Positions 17,142-31,912 of a stretch of 32,379 nucleotides of DNA are shown piece by piece; position 1 is the first letter of the stretch, and every line of letters begins with the position of its first letter. The DNA is from Candidatus Rokuibacteriota bacterium (GTDB lineage: Bacteria; Methylomirabilota; Methylomirabilia; Rokubacteriales; CSP1-6), in NCBI GenBank assembly GCA_016179875.1, contig JACPCH010000214.1, positions 1 through 32,379 of the forward strand, in the 5' to 3' direction. The translations under genes were made by a program, and so were the position numbers. The notes under the pieces were generated by a model. It was not told the origin of the DNA and did no database searches. It saw nothing but the letters and a program-made list of their open reading frames with translations.

Positions 17142-17707
17142 CTCCGGCTGCCGGGCTTGATCGCCGGGCCGCCGGCCGCGCAGAGCGGGCACGCGGCGGG
17201 ATCCCACGTCGTCGCGCTCACCGTCGCCAGCGCCGCGCGCGTCACCGGGAATTGCGCCGCGCCCCCGCTCCGGTCGATCAGCGAGCCGACCCCCACCACC
17301 ACGCCGCCCGCCGCCTCGACGCACCGGACGACCTCGCGCGTGGAGCCGCCGGTGGTGATGACGTCCTCGACCACGAGGCACCGCTCGCCCGGCTCGAGCG
17401 CGAAGCCCCGGCGCAGGCGCATCACGCCGTCCTCGCGCTCCGCGAACAGGGCGCGCACGCCGAGCCCGCGCGCCACCTCGTGGGCGACGAGGATGCCGCC
17501 GATCGCGGGCGCCAGCACCGTGGTGGCGCCGAGGCCGCCGAGCCGAAGCGCCAGCTCCCGCCCGAGCGCCTCGGCGTGCGCGGGGTGCTGGAGCACGAGC
17601 GCCGACTGGAGGTAGACGTCGGAGTGCAGGCCCGAGGTCAGGCGGAAGTGGCCGCGCATCAGGGCGCCGGTCTTCTCGTACAGGTCGAGCGTCTCGCGCT
17701 CGGTCAC
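17138..17707 (-). CDS. pyrE: Orotate phosphoribosyltransferase
   Basis: GHFRLTSGLHSDVYLQSALVLQ; PRPP motif CLVVEDVITTGGSTREVV. Confidence 0.95.
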   Translation of the reverse strand: MTERETLDLYEKTGALMRGHFRLTSGLHSDVYLQSALVLQHPAHAEALGRELALRLGGLGATTVLAPAIGGILVAHEVARGLGVRALFAEREDGVMRLRRGFALEPGERCLVVEDVITTGGSTREVVRCVEAAGGVVVGVGSLIDRSGGAAQFPVTRAALATVSATTWDPAACPLCAAGGPAIKPGSRS

Positions 17708-18424
17708 GCCAGCTCCTCGAGGATGGCGCGCGCGGCGGCGGCCGGGTCCGGCGCGGCGATGATCGGGCGGCCCACCACGAGATAGTCGGCGCCGGCCGCG
17801 AGCGCCCGCCGCGGCGTCGCGACCCGGACCTGGTCGTCGGGGCGGGAGCCCCCCTCGGCCGGAGAGATCCGGATCCCGGGCGTGACGATCACCCAGCCGT
17901 CGCCGAGGGCCCGGCGCAGGAGGCCGATCTCGCGCGGCGAGGCCACGCAGCCGTCGAGCCCGGCCTCGCGGGCGCGCTCGGCGAGGCGGAGCACGTGGGC
18001 CTCCACCGTCGAGGAGACGCCGAGGTCGCGCTGGAGCGCGCGCCGGTCGAGGCTGGTCAGGACGGTCACGCCGAGGCAGAGCGGGCGCGGCACGGCGAAG
18101 TCCGCCGCCGCCTTCGCCGCCGCCTCCGCCGCGGCGCGCATCATCGCGGCGCCGCCGCTCGCGTGGACGTTCAGCATGAACACGCCGAGGCGCGTCGCCT
18201 CGCGGACCGCCCCGGCGACGGTGTTGGGGATGTCGTGGAACTTGAGGTCGAGGAAGACGCGGAGCCCGCGCGTGCGCGCGGCCTCGACCGCCGCCGGGCC
18301 CGCCGCCGTGAAGAGCTGCGTGCCGATCTTGCAGCCGGTCACCACGCCCTGGAGCCGCCCGAGCAGGCCGCCGGCGGCGGCGAGCGTCTCGACGTCGAGC
18401 GCGACCAGGAGGCGGTCGGCCGGG

Positions 18425-18438
<14 letters not shown>
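17704..18438 (-). CDS. pyrF: Orotidine 5'-phosphate decarboxylase
   Basis: [45 protein letters not shown] motifs. Confidence 0.96.
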
Positions 18439-21630
<3,192 letters not shown>

Positions 21631-21631
<1 letters not shown>

Positions 21632-21846
21632 TACGTCTGACCCCGGAGTCGCTTGCGGGCGTTGAGGATCGTGACGCCCACGAGCCGATCGCCGCGGTAG
21701 CGCATGAGCACGCCTTCCTCGCTCAGCTCGCTGTCCGTCGCGCCCTGCGGCCGCTCGAAGCTGACGTACAGGACGTCCGCCTCCTCATCGAGATCGAACC
21801 AGATCTGCCTCGACGGAAGCTTGAGGAGGTGCGGAAGGCTCTCCAA
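21631..21846 (-). CDS. DUF2283-family small protein (TTG start)
   Basis: 71 aa [58 protein letters not shown]2283-like pattern. Confidence 0.75.
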
Positions 21847-21904
21847 GCCAGTCTCCTCCTCTCGATCTGTCGCAGGCGCGTGCGCCGTCGCCGTCTGTAT
21901 GGTC

Positions 21905-22171
21905 CTACTCCTCGACCAGGCCGTAGACGATGGAGACCTCCGGGGCGGCTTCCTCCCGCCGGTAGAGCACGTCGTCGAGGCGGCCCTGGCCGAGCCACAC
22001 GACGTCGCCGGTGCCCCAGAGCTGCTCGCCGAGCACGCTCATCCGCTTGTCGACCCGCTCGCGGATCGCGTGGGCTTCCAGCGAGGCGTCGCTCTGCGTC
22101 GTGAACGACGCCCACTCGGGCTTCTGCCCGGTGCTCTCGGTCTTCCGGTACGAGATCAGGTACTTGGGCAT
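21905..22171 (-). CDS. Conserved hypothetical protein, 88 aa, between carA and carB
   Basis: MPKYLISYRKTESTGQKPEWASFTTQSDASLEAHAIRERVDKRMSVLGEQLWGTGDVVWLGQGRLDDVLYRREEAAPEVSIVYGLVEE; ATG start within a tightly packed operon. Confidence 0.65.
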   Translation of the reverse strand: MPKYLISYRKTESTGQKPEWASFTTQSDASLEAHAIRERVDKRMSVLGEQLWGTGDVVWLGQGRLDDVLYRREEAAPEVSIVYGLVEE

Positions 22172-22179
22172 GACGAGGA

Positions 22180-23304
22180 TCAGCCTCCCTTCCGTGCCAT
22201 GAGATCCGTGAAGCGGTGGAACAGGTAGTTGGCGTCGTGCGGGCCCGGCGAGGCCTCCGGGTGGTACTGCACCGAGAACGCCGGCCACTCGCGATGGCGG
22301 AGGCCCTCGCAGGTGCCGTCGTTCAGGTTCACGTGGGTCACCGTCCAGCCGTGGCGCTCGGCCGAGTCCGGGTCCACGGCGAAGCCGTGGTTCTGCGCGG
22401 TGATCGCGACCTTGCCGGTCGCGAGGTCCTTCACCGGATGGTTGGCGCCGTGGTGACCGAACGGGAGCTTGTACGTCCGGCCGCCGCCGGCGAGGCCCAG
22501 GATCTGGTGCCCCAGGCAGATGCCGAAGATCGGGACCCGGCCGAGGAGCGCGCGCACCGCCCCGATCAGGTACGGCACGCCCTCGGGGTCGCCGGGCCCG
22601 TTGGAGAGAAACAATCCGTCGGGCTTCAGCTCGAGCACGGCCGCGGCCGGCGTCGAGGCCGGCACCACGGTGACGTCGCAGCCCGCCATGCGGAGCTGGC
22701 GCAGGATGTTCCACTTGATGCCGCAGTCGTAGGCGACGACCGTGCAGCGCGGCGGCGGCGGCGCGACGTAGCCGCGCGCCCGCTCCCAGCCGCCCTGCGC
22801 CCAGGTGTACGGCGCCTCCGCCGTCACCTCGGCGACGAGGTCGCGGCCGACGAGCCCCGGCACGTCGCGCACGCGCGCCACGAGGTCGGCCGGGCCGGCC
22901 GCCACCGACGAGACGATGCCGTCCTGGGCGCCGTGGTCGCGCAGGTGGCGCGTGAGCGCGCGGGTGTCGATGCCCTGGATCCCGACGATGCCGTGGGCCT
23001 TCAAGTAGGCGTCGAGGGTCGTCGCCGAGCGGAAGCTCGACGCGATCGACGAGGCTTCCTTCACGATGAACCCGTTGACCCACGGCCGCCGCGACTCCAC
23101 GTCCTCCTCGTTGACGCCGTAGTTGCCGATGAGCGGGTAGGTCATCGCGACGATCTGGCCCTTATAAGACGGGTCGGTGAGGATTTCCTGGTAGCCCGAC
23201 ATCGCCGTGTTGAAGATCACCTCACCCGAGGCTTCCCCTATGGCGCCGAGCGCCTGGCCGCGGAAGATCCGGCCGTCGCGGAGCACGAGGAGCGCCGGCC
23301 TCAC
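22180..23304 (-). CDS. carA: Carbamoyl-phosphate synthase small subunit
   Basis: 374 aa; [35 protein letters not shown]; GATase [13 protein letters not shown] and [16 protein letters not shown]. Confidence 0.97.
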   Translation of the reverse strand: MRPALLVLRDGRIFRGQALGAIGEASGEVIFNTAMSGYQEILTDPSYKGQIVAMTYPLIGNYGVNEEDVESRRPWVNGFIVKEASSIASSFRSATTLDAYLKAHGIVGIQGIDTRALTRHLRDHGAQDGIVSSVAAGPADLVARVRDVPGLVGRDLVAEVTAEAPYTWAQGGWERARGYVAPPPPRCTVVAYDCGIKWNILRQLRMAGCDVTVVPASTPAAAVLELKPDGLFLSNGPGDPEGVPYLIGAVRALLGRVPIFGICLGHQILGLAGGGRTYKLPFGHHGANHPVKDLATGKVAITAQNHGFAVDPDSAERHGWTVTHVNLNDGTCEGLRHREWPAFSVQYHPEASPGPHDANYLFHRFTDLMARKGG

Positions 23305-24571
23305 GGGCGCACGACCTTCCCGCCCACGATGGTCAGCCACGGCCCGCCGGTGAGCATCCAGCCTCCGAACGGCGTGTTCCGGCTCTTCGACTGGAAGCGC
23401 GCGGCGTCCACGGTGAGCGTCTGCTCCAGGTCCAGGATCGTGACGTCGGCGGGGCCGCCCGGCGTCAGGCTCCCGCCGGGGAGATCGAGCAGCCGCGCCG
23501 GATCGCGCGAGAGCCGCGACACCAGCGTGGGGAGCGGCACGAGCCCCGGGCGGACGAGCCGGTCGAGCAGCAGGGCGACCGCCGTCTCGAGCCCGACGAC
23601 GCCGAACGCGGCGCGGTCGAACTCGCCCTCCTTCTCGGCGAGCGCGTGCGGCGCGTGGTCGGTCGCGACGCAGTCGATCGTGCCGTCGGCGAGCGCCTCG
23701 ACGAGCGCCTCGGTGTCGCGCTTGGTGCGGAGCGGCGGCGCCATCTTGGTGTTCGGGTCGTAGGTGCGCACCGCCTCCTCGGTCAGCACCAGATGGTGCG
23801 GGGTGACCTCGGCGGTGACGCGCACGCCGCGCGCCTTGCCGTCGCGGACGAGACGGACGGCGCCGGCCGTCGAGAGGTGCGCGATGTGGACGTGGGCGCC
23901 CGTCAGCTCGGCGAGCAGGACGTCGCGCGCGACCATCACGTCCTCGGCCGCCGCCGGCGCCCCCGGCAGGCCGATCTCCGTGGAGACGACGCCCTCGTTC
24001 ATCGCCCAGCCGTGGCAGAGCGACGTGTCCTCGGCGTGGCTGATGATCGGCACGCCGAAGGGGAGCGTGTACTCCATCGCGCGGCGGTAGAGGCCGGCGT
24101 TCAGCACGCACTTGCCGTCGTCGGAGAAGGCGACGCACCCGGCCTCGGCCAGCTCGGCCAGCTCGGCCAGCTCCTCGCCCTTGAGGTTCCTGGTCACGGC
24201 GCCGATCGGGTACACGCGCACGGCGCCCTCGACCTTGGCCTTGGCCAGGATGTAGTCGGTGACGGCGCCGTTGTCGTTGACGGGGTTCGTGTTGGCCATG
24301 CAGGCGACGGCGGTGTAGCCGCCGGCGGCCGCGGCGCGGGTGCCCGTCCGGACGGTCTCCTTGTACTCGTAGCCGGGCTCGCGCAGGTGCACGTGGACGT
24401 CGATGAAGCCCGGGCACACGACCTTGCCCGTCGCGTCCACGACCTCGGCGCCGGGCGGCGCCGCCAGACCCTTGCCGGCCTTCTCGATCTTGCCGTCCGC
24501 GATCAGGAGGTCCTGGACCGCGTCGACGCCGTTCGCCGGGTCGATGACGCGGCCGCCCGTGATCAGGAGGC

Positions 24572-24575
<4 letters not shown>
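23301..24575 (-). CDS. pyrC: Dihydroorotase (class I)
   Basis: [58 protein letters not shown]. Confidence 0.96.
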
Positions 24576-25510
<935 letters not shown>

Positions 25511-25512
25511 GC

Positions 25513-26136
<624 letters not shown>

Positions 26137-26163
<27 letters not shown>

Positions 26164-26679
26164 CCAGCAGCGCCAGCAATCGAGCGCGAGCATCGCGAGG
26201 GCCGCGAGGACCGTGAGCGCGCCCAGCGCGAACGTGAAGCGGCCGAGCGCCTCGGCCTGCTGCAGGAGCCCGAGGCGGCCGAGGAGCCAGTTCCAGTCGT
26301 GGATGAGCCCGTCGGCCAGGAGCGGCAGCCTCATCGCGCGGCCGTCGGCGACGTAGATCGCCAGGTCGGTCAGGCTCTCGCCCGTCCAGAAGAGCGGCGC
26401 CGAGGCCGACGCGTACTGGCCGCGCCACAGGAAGGCGCCGGCGCAGACGGCCGGCGCCAGGACCTGCATCAGCGAGCCGCCGACCACGTGCATGAACTGG
26501 CCGAAGAGCCCGAAGATGACGTGCCCGGCCTCGTGGAAGATGAGGTCCACGCCGTGGAAGAACCCGAGGAGCGAGCCGGCGTCCCCCACGCCCATTGGCC
26601 GCGTCAGCACCTTCCAGGCGAGGACCGTCAGGACGGCGAGCCCGAGGCCGCGCCCGGCCAGCGCCAGCTCGCGCGGCAC
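26137..26679 (-). CDS. Membrane protein with HEAGH (HExxH) metalloprotease-like motif
   Basis: 180 aa; FHGVDLIFHEAGHVIFGLFGQFMHVVGGSLMQVLAPAVCAGAFLW within a multi-TM protein. Confidence 0.75.
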
Positions 26680-26680
26680 G

Positions 26681-27919
26681 CTAGCCCCGGCCCTCGCGCC
26701 AGCGCTGGACGACGCGGCGCTCGTGCTCGATCGTGATCCGCCCGCCCTTCACGATCCAGCGGCGCGCCGGCAGCGACATCACGATCTCCTCCGGGCGCTC
26801 GCACTCCCACACGACGAGGTCGGCACGGCAGCCCGGGGCGAGCCCGTGGTCGGCGAGGCCGAGGATGCGCGCGGCGTGGGTGGTGACGCACGCCACCAGC
26901 TCGCGCATCAGCTCGGGTGTCCCCATGTGGGCGGCGACCGCGGCGAGGAACGTCAGGTGGGCGAGGTCCGCGGTGCCGACGGGCGTGAAGGGGTTCCGCA
27001 CGTTGTTGGTGGCGAGGGCCACCGGCACGCCGGCCGCGAGCAGGCGGCGGATCGGCGTCAGGCCCCGCCGGACGTTCGCCTCGTCGCGGCGGCCCATCAG
27101 GTAGAGATCGGTCGCGGGCAGGCTGATCACGCCGATGCGCGCGGCGGCGAGCTGCGCCGCGATCGCGTCCTGCTCGGCGGCGGGGAGCGCCGCCAGCTCG
27201 GTCAGGTGGCCGAGCGCCACGCGGCCCTGCCAGCCGTTCTGCACGGTCTGCCGCACGATCTCGAGGACGTGCAGGTGGTCGGCCTCGTCGAAGAAGTCCA
27301 CGTGGAAGTCGGCGTCCACGCCGAACTCGCGCGCGAGGGCGAACACGATCTCGATGTGCCGGCGGCCGTCGGTGTCGTTGTAGGGACAGCCGCCCACGAG
27401 GTCGGCGCCCGCCCGGAGCGCCTGCCTCAGCAGGCCCTCGGTGCCCGGCGATTGCAAGATCCCCTCCTGGGCGAAGGCGCAGAGCTGGAGGTCCACGGCC
27501 GGCGCGTACTCGCGCTTGAGCGCGAGCATGGCCTGAAGGCCCGTGAGGCCCACGATCGGGTCCACCTCGACGTGGGCGCGCATGGCGGTCGTGCCGGCGG
27601 CGACCGCGAGGTCCAGCACGCGCCGCGCCCGCTCGGCGATGTCCTCGCGCGTGAAGCCGCGCTTCGCCGCGCCGGTCACGCGGATCGCCTCCTCGAGCGT
27701 CCCCGCCGAGGTCGCGACGCGCCCGGCGAGGAGCGCCTTGTCGAGGTGGATGTGGGCCTCGACGAGCCCGGGGGTGACGAGCCGGCCGCCGGCGTCCAGC
27801 GTCTCCCGCGCGGGCCCGGCGCCGTCGCCGACCGAGACGATGCGCCCCGCGGCGATCGCGACGTCGGCGGGCGCGTCGCGGTCCGGGAGGCGGCAGCCGT
27901 GCAGGACGAGGTCGTGCAC
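26681..27919 (-). CDS. Amidohydrolase, cytosine deaminase-like / AtzC-type
   Basis: 412 aa; VTPGLVEAHIHLDKALL, TTAMRAHVEVDP, DADFHVDFFDEADH, GHLTEL, LATNNVRNPFTP. Confidence 0.85.
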   Translation of the reverse strand: MHDLVLHGCRLPDRDAPADVAIAAGRIVSVGDGAGPARETLDAGGRLVTPGLVEAHIHLDKALLAGRVATSAGTLEEAIRVTGAAKRGFTREDIAERARRVLDLAVAAGTTAMRAHVEVDPIVGLTGLQAMLALKREYAPAVDLQLCAFAQEGILQSPGTEGLLRQALRAGADLVGGCPYNDTDGRRHIEIVFALAREFGVDADFHVDFFDEADHLHVLEIVRQTVQNGWQGRVALGHLTELAALPAAEQDAIAAQLAAARIGVISLPATDLYLMGRRDEANVRRGLTPIRRLLAAGVPVALATNNVRNPFTPVGTADLAHLTFLAAVAAHMGTPELMRELVACVTTHAARILGLADHGLAPGCRADLVVWECERPEEIVMSLPARRWIVKGGRITIEHERRVVQRWREGRG

Positions 27920-27920
27920 G

Positions 27921-28451
27921 CTAGCGGCGGCGGGCGAGCCGCTTCTCCACGGTGTGGAGGCTGCCTTCCTGGTCGGGCCCGCCGTCGTCGCGCCGCGCGT
28001 ACGCGCGCACCGACTGCAGCAGCTTCTGGCCGGTCGTCGGATCGAGCCGGCGCGCGAGCTTGACGCCGTCCACGCGCTGGAGCGCGATCTCCGCGAGCGA
28101 GAGCACGCGGCAACCCGGCTCGAGGTGGCCGCCGAACGCACGGGTCTTGTCGCAGAGCACGATGTGGCAGTGGACGTGATAGTCGGCGATCACGCCGCTC
28201 ATCGCGATGATCTCGACGCCGCGCGGCGTCTTCCGGTTGTAGAAGCGCTTCGGCGGGAACGCGGGACCGACCACGCCCGTGACCGAGTGGTGGCTGAGGC
28301 TGCCGAAGCCCGTCAGGATCACGCCGTTCCGGATCTTCTCGCGGCGGCAGATCTCCTGGAGCGACTCGAGCAGCCGGTCGCCGTAGGCGAGCCGGACGAT
28401 GGTGATGGCCCCCGCCCGGGCGGGGCGCGCGATCAGGCGTGTGGCTGGCAT
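27921..28451 (-). CDS. PPC (DUF296) domain protein
   Basis: RLAYGDRLLESLQEICRREKIRNGVILTGFGSLSHHSV...IIAMSGVIADYHVHCHIVLCDKTRAFGGHLEPGCRV. Confidence 0.82.
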   Translation of the reverse strand: MPATRLIARPARAGAITIVRLAYGDRLLESLQEICRREKIRNGVILTGFGSLSHHSVTGVVGPAFPPKRFYNRKTPRGVEIIAMSGVIADYHVHCHIVLCDKTRAFGGHLEPGCRVLSLAEIALQRVDGVKLARRLDPTTGQKLLQSVRAYARRDDGGPDQEGSLHTVEKRLARRR

Positions 28452-28464
28452 GGGAGGCTCCTTG

Positions 28465-29628
28465 TCAGTAGCCGAAGAGTCGCGGCACCCACATGTAGAG
28501 TGACGGGAAGTAGACGCACAGGAAGAGCACGGCGAACTGCAGCAGCACGAACGGCCAGACGCCGCGCACGAGCCGCTCCATCGTGAGGCCGGAGAGGCTC
28601 GCGACGACGAAGAGCACGACCCCGACCGGCGGCGTGAGCATGCCGATGACCAGGTTCAGCACGAACACGAAGCCGAAGTGGAGCGGGTCGATCCCGTACT
28701 GGACGGCGATCGGGTGGAGGATGGGCACCAGCATGATGTAGGCGGCGTTCGACTCGAGGAACATGCCGACGACGAGGAGGAAGAGCATCACGAGCGTCAG
28801 GAAGACGGTCGGGCTCGTCGTGACCGACGTGAGGAACGCCGCGACCGCGGCGGGCACCTGGGCGACCGTCAGCAGAAAGGTGACCCCGGACGCGAGCGCG
28901 ATGAGGACGACGACGATCGAGGTCGTCGTGCCGCTGCGCACGAGCGCGGGCCAGAGGTGCGCGGGACGCAGCTCGCGCGTGACCAGGAAGCCCACCGCGA
29001 GCGCGTAGACGACCGCCACCGCCGCCGCCTCGGTGGCCGTGAAGACGCCCGCCACCATGCCCCCGATCACGACCACGGGCATGAGCAGGACGGGGAGCGC
29101 CTTCCACGTGCGCACGGCCACGTCGCGCGCCCGCGGCCGCGCGCCCGACACCGGGTAGCCGCGCCGGCGGGCGATCGCCCAGGCGAGGACCATCATGCCG
29201 ATCGCGATCAGGATGCCCGGCACCAGGCCGGCCAGGAAGAGGCCCGCGATCGACACGCTCGAGCCCGCCATGATGGCGTAGACGATCATCGCGGCGGACG
29301 GCGGGATGATGGGCCCGATGTTCGCCGCCGCCGCGACGACCCCGGCGCCGAACTCCTCGTCGTACTCCTGCCTCATCGGGCCGAGGAACACGCTCGCGAG
29401 CGCCGCGGCGTCGCCGACGGCGGTGCCCGTCACGCCGGAGAGGATCATCTCGCAGATCACGCAGACGTGGGCGAGGCCGCCGCGGATGTGCCCGACCAGC
29501 ACGCGGGCGAACTCGACGAGGCGCGAGAGGATGCCCGCCGACTCCATCAGCTCGCCCGCCAGCATGAAGAGCGGGATGGCGAGGAGCGGGAACGAGTCCA
29601 CCGCGGCGACCATGCGCTCGGGGATCAT
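28465..29628 (-). CDS. dctM: TRAP transporter large permease (DctM-like), apparently lacking its N-terminal TM segment
   Basis: VDSFPLLAIPLFMLAGELMESAGILSRLVEFARVLVGHIRGGLAHV...NIGPIIPPSAAMIVYAI...NLVIGMLTPPVGVVLFV. Confidence 0.88.
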   Translation of the reverse strand: MIPERMVAAVDSFPLLAIPLFMLAGELMESAGILSRLVEFARVLVGHIRGGLAHVCVICEMILSGVTGTAVGDAAALASVFLGPMRQEYDEEFGAGVVAAAANIGPIIPPSAAMIVYAIMAGSSVSIAGLFLAGLVPGILIAIGMMVLAWAIARRRGYPVSGARPRARDVAVRTWKALPVLLMPVVVIGGMVAGVFTATEAAAVAVVYALAVGFLVTRELRPAHLWPALVRSGTTTSIVVVLIALASGVTFLLTVAQVPAAVAAFLTSVTTSPTVFLTLVMLFLLVVGMFLESNAAYIMLVPILHPIAVQYGIDPLHFGFVFVLNLVIGMLTPPVGVVLFVVASLSGLTMERLVRGVWPFVLLQFAVLFLCVYFPSLYMWVPRLFGY

Positions 29629-29644
29629 CCGGTCGCGAAGAACG

Positions 29645-30106
29645 TCAGCGCGATGGCAGTGAGCACGCGAGCCCCACGAGCTGGACGGCCATGAGGAGGG
29701 CGCCGGCGGGCACGGCGAGATAGAACCAGAACACGCTGAAGCCGAGCGTCGCCGTCTGCTGGCCCCACTGGTCGGGCAGGATGGAGGCCCCGGTCACGAC
29801 GACGACGGCCAGCAGCGCGAGCGTGAGCGCCCGCGCGACGGCCAGCACGGGGCGCCGGCGGGCCGGGGCGAGCCGCTCGGTGAGGAGCGTGACGCCGATG
29901 TGGCTGCCCTCGCGCATCGCCAGGCTCGCGCCGAGGAACCCGGCCCAGACGAAGCAGAAGCGCGACAGCTCCTCCGAGAAGTAGATGGAGCTGTTGAGCA
30001 CGTAACGGCCGAAGACCTCGGCGCTGATGACCGTGGTCATCAGCGCCATGGCCAGGGCGACCGCGAGCTGCGTCAGCGCCGTCAGCCCGTCGAGGAGGCG
30101 GCGCAC
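29645..30106 (-). CDS. dctQ: TRAP transporter small permease (DctQ-like)
   Basis: VISAEVFGRYVLNSSIYFSEELSRFCFVWAGFLGASLAMREGSHIGV. Confidence 0.92.
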   Translation of the reverse strand: MRRLLDGLTALTQLAVALAMALMTTVISAEVFGRYVLNSSIYFSEELSRFCFVWAGFLGASLAMREGSHIGVTLLTERLAPARRRPVLAVARALTLALLAVVVVTGASILPDQWGQQTATLGFSVFWFYLAVPAGALLMAVQLVGLACSLPSR

Positions 30107-30107
30107 G

Positions 30108-31082
30108 CTACTTGTTGGCGGCCGCGAAGCGGTCGATCAGCTCCTTCGTCAGCTCCTTCTCGAACTCCTTGTAGACGGGCAGCGTCGTCGCCCGGAACGT
30201 GGCCAGGGCCGCCGGCGACATGGTGTTGACCTGCATGCCCTTCTGCTTGAGCTGGTCGAGGCACTTGAGGTCGTCCTCGGCGGCCTGCTTGCGCTGGAAC
30301 TCGGTCGCGGCCCGCGCGGCCTGCTCGACGATCGCCTGCCGGTCCTTGCCGAGGCCGTCGTAGAAGCGCTTGTTCATGATCGCGCCCATCAGGTCGTAGA
30401 AGTGGCCGCTCACCGAGAGATACTTCTGGACCTCGTAGAACTTGAGGTTGAGCGTGTTGCAGTACGGGTTCTCGTGTCCGTCGATGACCCCCTGCTGCAT
30501 CGCCGAGTAGACTTCCTTGATGTCCATCGGCACCGGGTTGGCGCCGAGCAGCTTGAACGTGCGGAGATGGACGCTGTTGTTCTGGAGGCGGATCTTGAGC
30601 CCGGACAGATCGTCCGGGGTCGCGATGGCGCGCTTGCTGTTGGTCATGTGGCGCCAGCCGTTCTCCCAGAAGCCGAGGTTCTTGAAGCCGGCGCGCTCCA
30701 TCTCGCGCTCGAGCTCCTTGCCGATCGGGCCGTCGAGCACCTTGAAGGCGGTCTCGCGGTCCTTGAAGACGAACGGCAGATTGAACACGCCGAGCTTCGC
30801 CACGTAGCCGGTCATGAACGCGGTGGACAGGTAGGCGGCCTGGAGGGTGCCGCTCTTGACCTGGTCGAGGTTGTCCTTGGCGCCGCCGAGCTGCATCGCC
30901 GGGAAGACGTCCACCTTCATCGTCCCGCCCGAGCGCTTCTCGACCTCTTGCTTGAAGACCTCCATCGCGCGCGAGTTGGAATTCGCGGGCGGGAGGTTGC
31001 CGGCGAACCGGATCTTGACCTCCTGGGCGGCGGCGGGGGCGGCGAGGGCGAGCGTCAAGGCGAGGGTCAGTAACGTGCGCAT
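30108..31082 (-). CDS. dctP: TRAP transporter solute-binding protein (DctP-like)
   Basis: 324 aa with signal peptide MRTLLTLALTLALAAPAAAQ; KIRFAGNLPPANSNSRAMEVFKQEVEKRSGGTMKVDVFPAMQLG; strong SD AAGGAGG. Confidence 0.94.
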   Translation of the reverse strand: MRTLLTLALTLALAAPAAAQEVKIRFAGNLPPANSNSRAMEVFKQEVEKRSGGTMKVDVFPAMQLGGAKDNLDQVKSGTLQAAYLSTAFMTGYVAKLGVFNLPFVFKDRETAFKVLDGPIGKELEREMERAGFKNLGFWENGWRHMTNSKRAIATPDDLSGLKIRLQNNSVHLRTFKLLGANPVPMDIKEVYSAMQQGVIDGHENPYCNTLNLKFYEVQKYLSVSGHFYDLMGAIMNKRFYDGLGKDRQAIVEQAARAATEFQRKQAAEDDLKCLDQLKQKGMQVNTMSPAALATFRATTLPVYKEFEKELTKELIDRFAAANK

Positions 31083-31102
31083 GGTTCCTCCTTGTGAGGT
31101 GC

Positions 31103-31870
31103 TCATTGTAGCGTGGCGACGACGGGCGCGTGGTCGGAGGGCTTCTCGCCCTTGCGCTCGTCGCGGTCGATCTCGACGGCGGCCGAGCGCGCGGCCAGCG
31201 GCGGCGACAGCAAGATGTGGTCGATGCGGAGCCCCCAGCCGCGGTGGAAGGCGCCGGCCCGGTAGTCCCACCACGTGAAGAGCCCGCCGTCCTCGCGGTG
31301 GAGGCGCAGCGAGTCCTGGAAGCCCCACGCCACGAGGTCGTGGAAGGCGGCGCGCTCCGGGTCGCTGAACATGATCTGGCCGCGCCACTTCTCCGGGTCC
31401 CAGACGTCGCGGTCCTCGGGCGCGATGTTGAGGTCGCCGCAGAGCGCGAGCGGCTGCTCGGGCCGGGCGGTGGCGTCGAGCCACGCCCGCAGGCGTCGGT
31501 ACCAGTCGAGCTTGAAGGCGTACTTGTCCGAGCCGACCTCCTGGCCGTTCGGCCCGTACACGTTCACGATGCGCAGGCCCGCGAACTCGGCGGCGAGCAG
31601 GCGGCGCTGGGCGTCGTCGCCCTCGCCGGGGAGCGCGCGGGCGACCTCCTCCAGCTCGTCGCGCGCCAGGATCGCCACGCCGTTGTACGTGCGCTGGCCG
31701 TTGGCGAGGGCGCGATAGCCGAGCGCCGCCAGCGCGGCGTGCGGGAACTCGTCGTCGCTGACCTTGGTCTCCTGCAGGCACACGACGTCGGGCTGCCGGC
31801 GCGCGAGCCACGCGGTGAGGCGCGGCAGCCGGATGCGGATCGAGTTCACGTTCCACGTCGCGATCTTCAC
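31103..31870 (-). CDS. xth: Exodeoxyribonuclease III
   Basis: VKIATWNVNSIRIRLPRLTAWL, DVVCLQETKV, VYGPNG, CGDLNIAPEDRDVWDP, RIDHILLSP, PSDHAPVVATL. Confidence 0.95.
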   Translation of the reverse strand: MKIATWNVNSIRIRLPRLTAWLARRQPDVVCLQETKVSDDEFPHAALAALGYRALANGQRTYNGVAILARDELEEVARALPGEGDDAQRRLLAAEFAGLRIVNVYGPNGQEVGSDKYAFKLDWYRRLRAWLDATARPEQPLALCGDLNIAPEDRDVWDPEKWRGQIMFSDPERAAFHDLVAWGFQDSLRLHREDGGLFTWWDYRAGAFHRGWGLRIDHILLSPPLAARSAAVEIDRDERKGEKPSDHAPVVATLQ

Positions 31871-31912
31871 CGTTGGGTCCCCCGGCACAGTATAGTAGCG
31901 GCGGAGGGACGG

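Noticed and set aside
24140-24175. Tandem 9-nt repeat (GCTCGGCCA) inside pyrC
   Set aside because: Encodes [12 protein letters not shown], whose length matches the normal dihydroorotase alignment (e.g. EELAEMGELAEAG); codon-level repetition rather than an expansion.
31866-31896. Overlapping divergent -10-like elements TATAGT/TATACT between xth and the DUF2157 gene
   Set aside because: Good -10 hexamers but no convincing -35 on either strand; too weak to call without TSS data.
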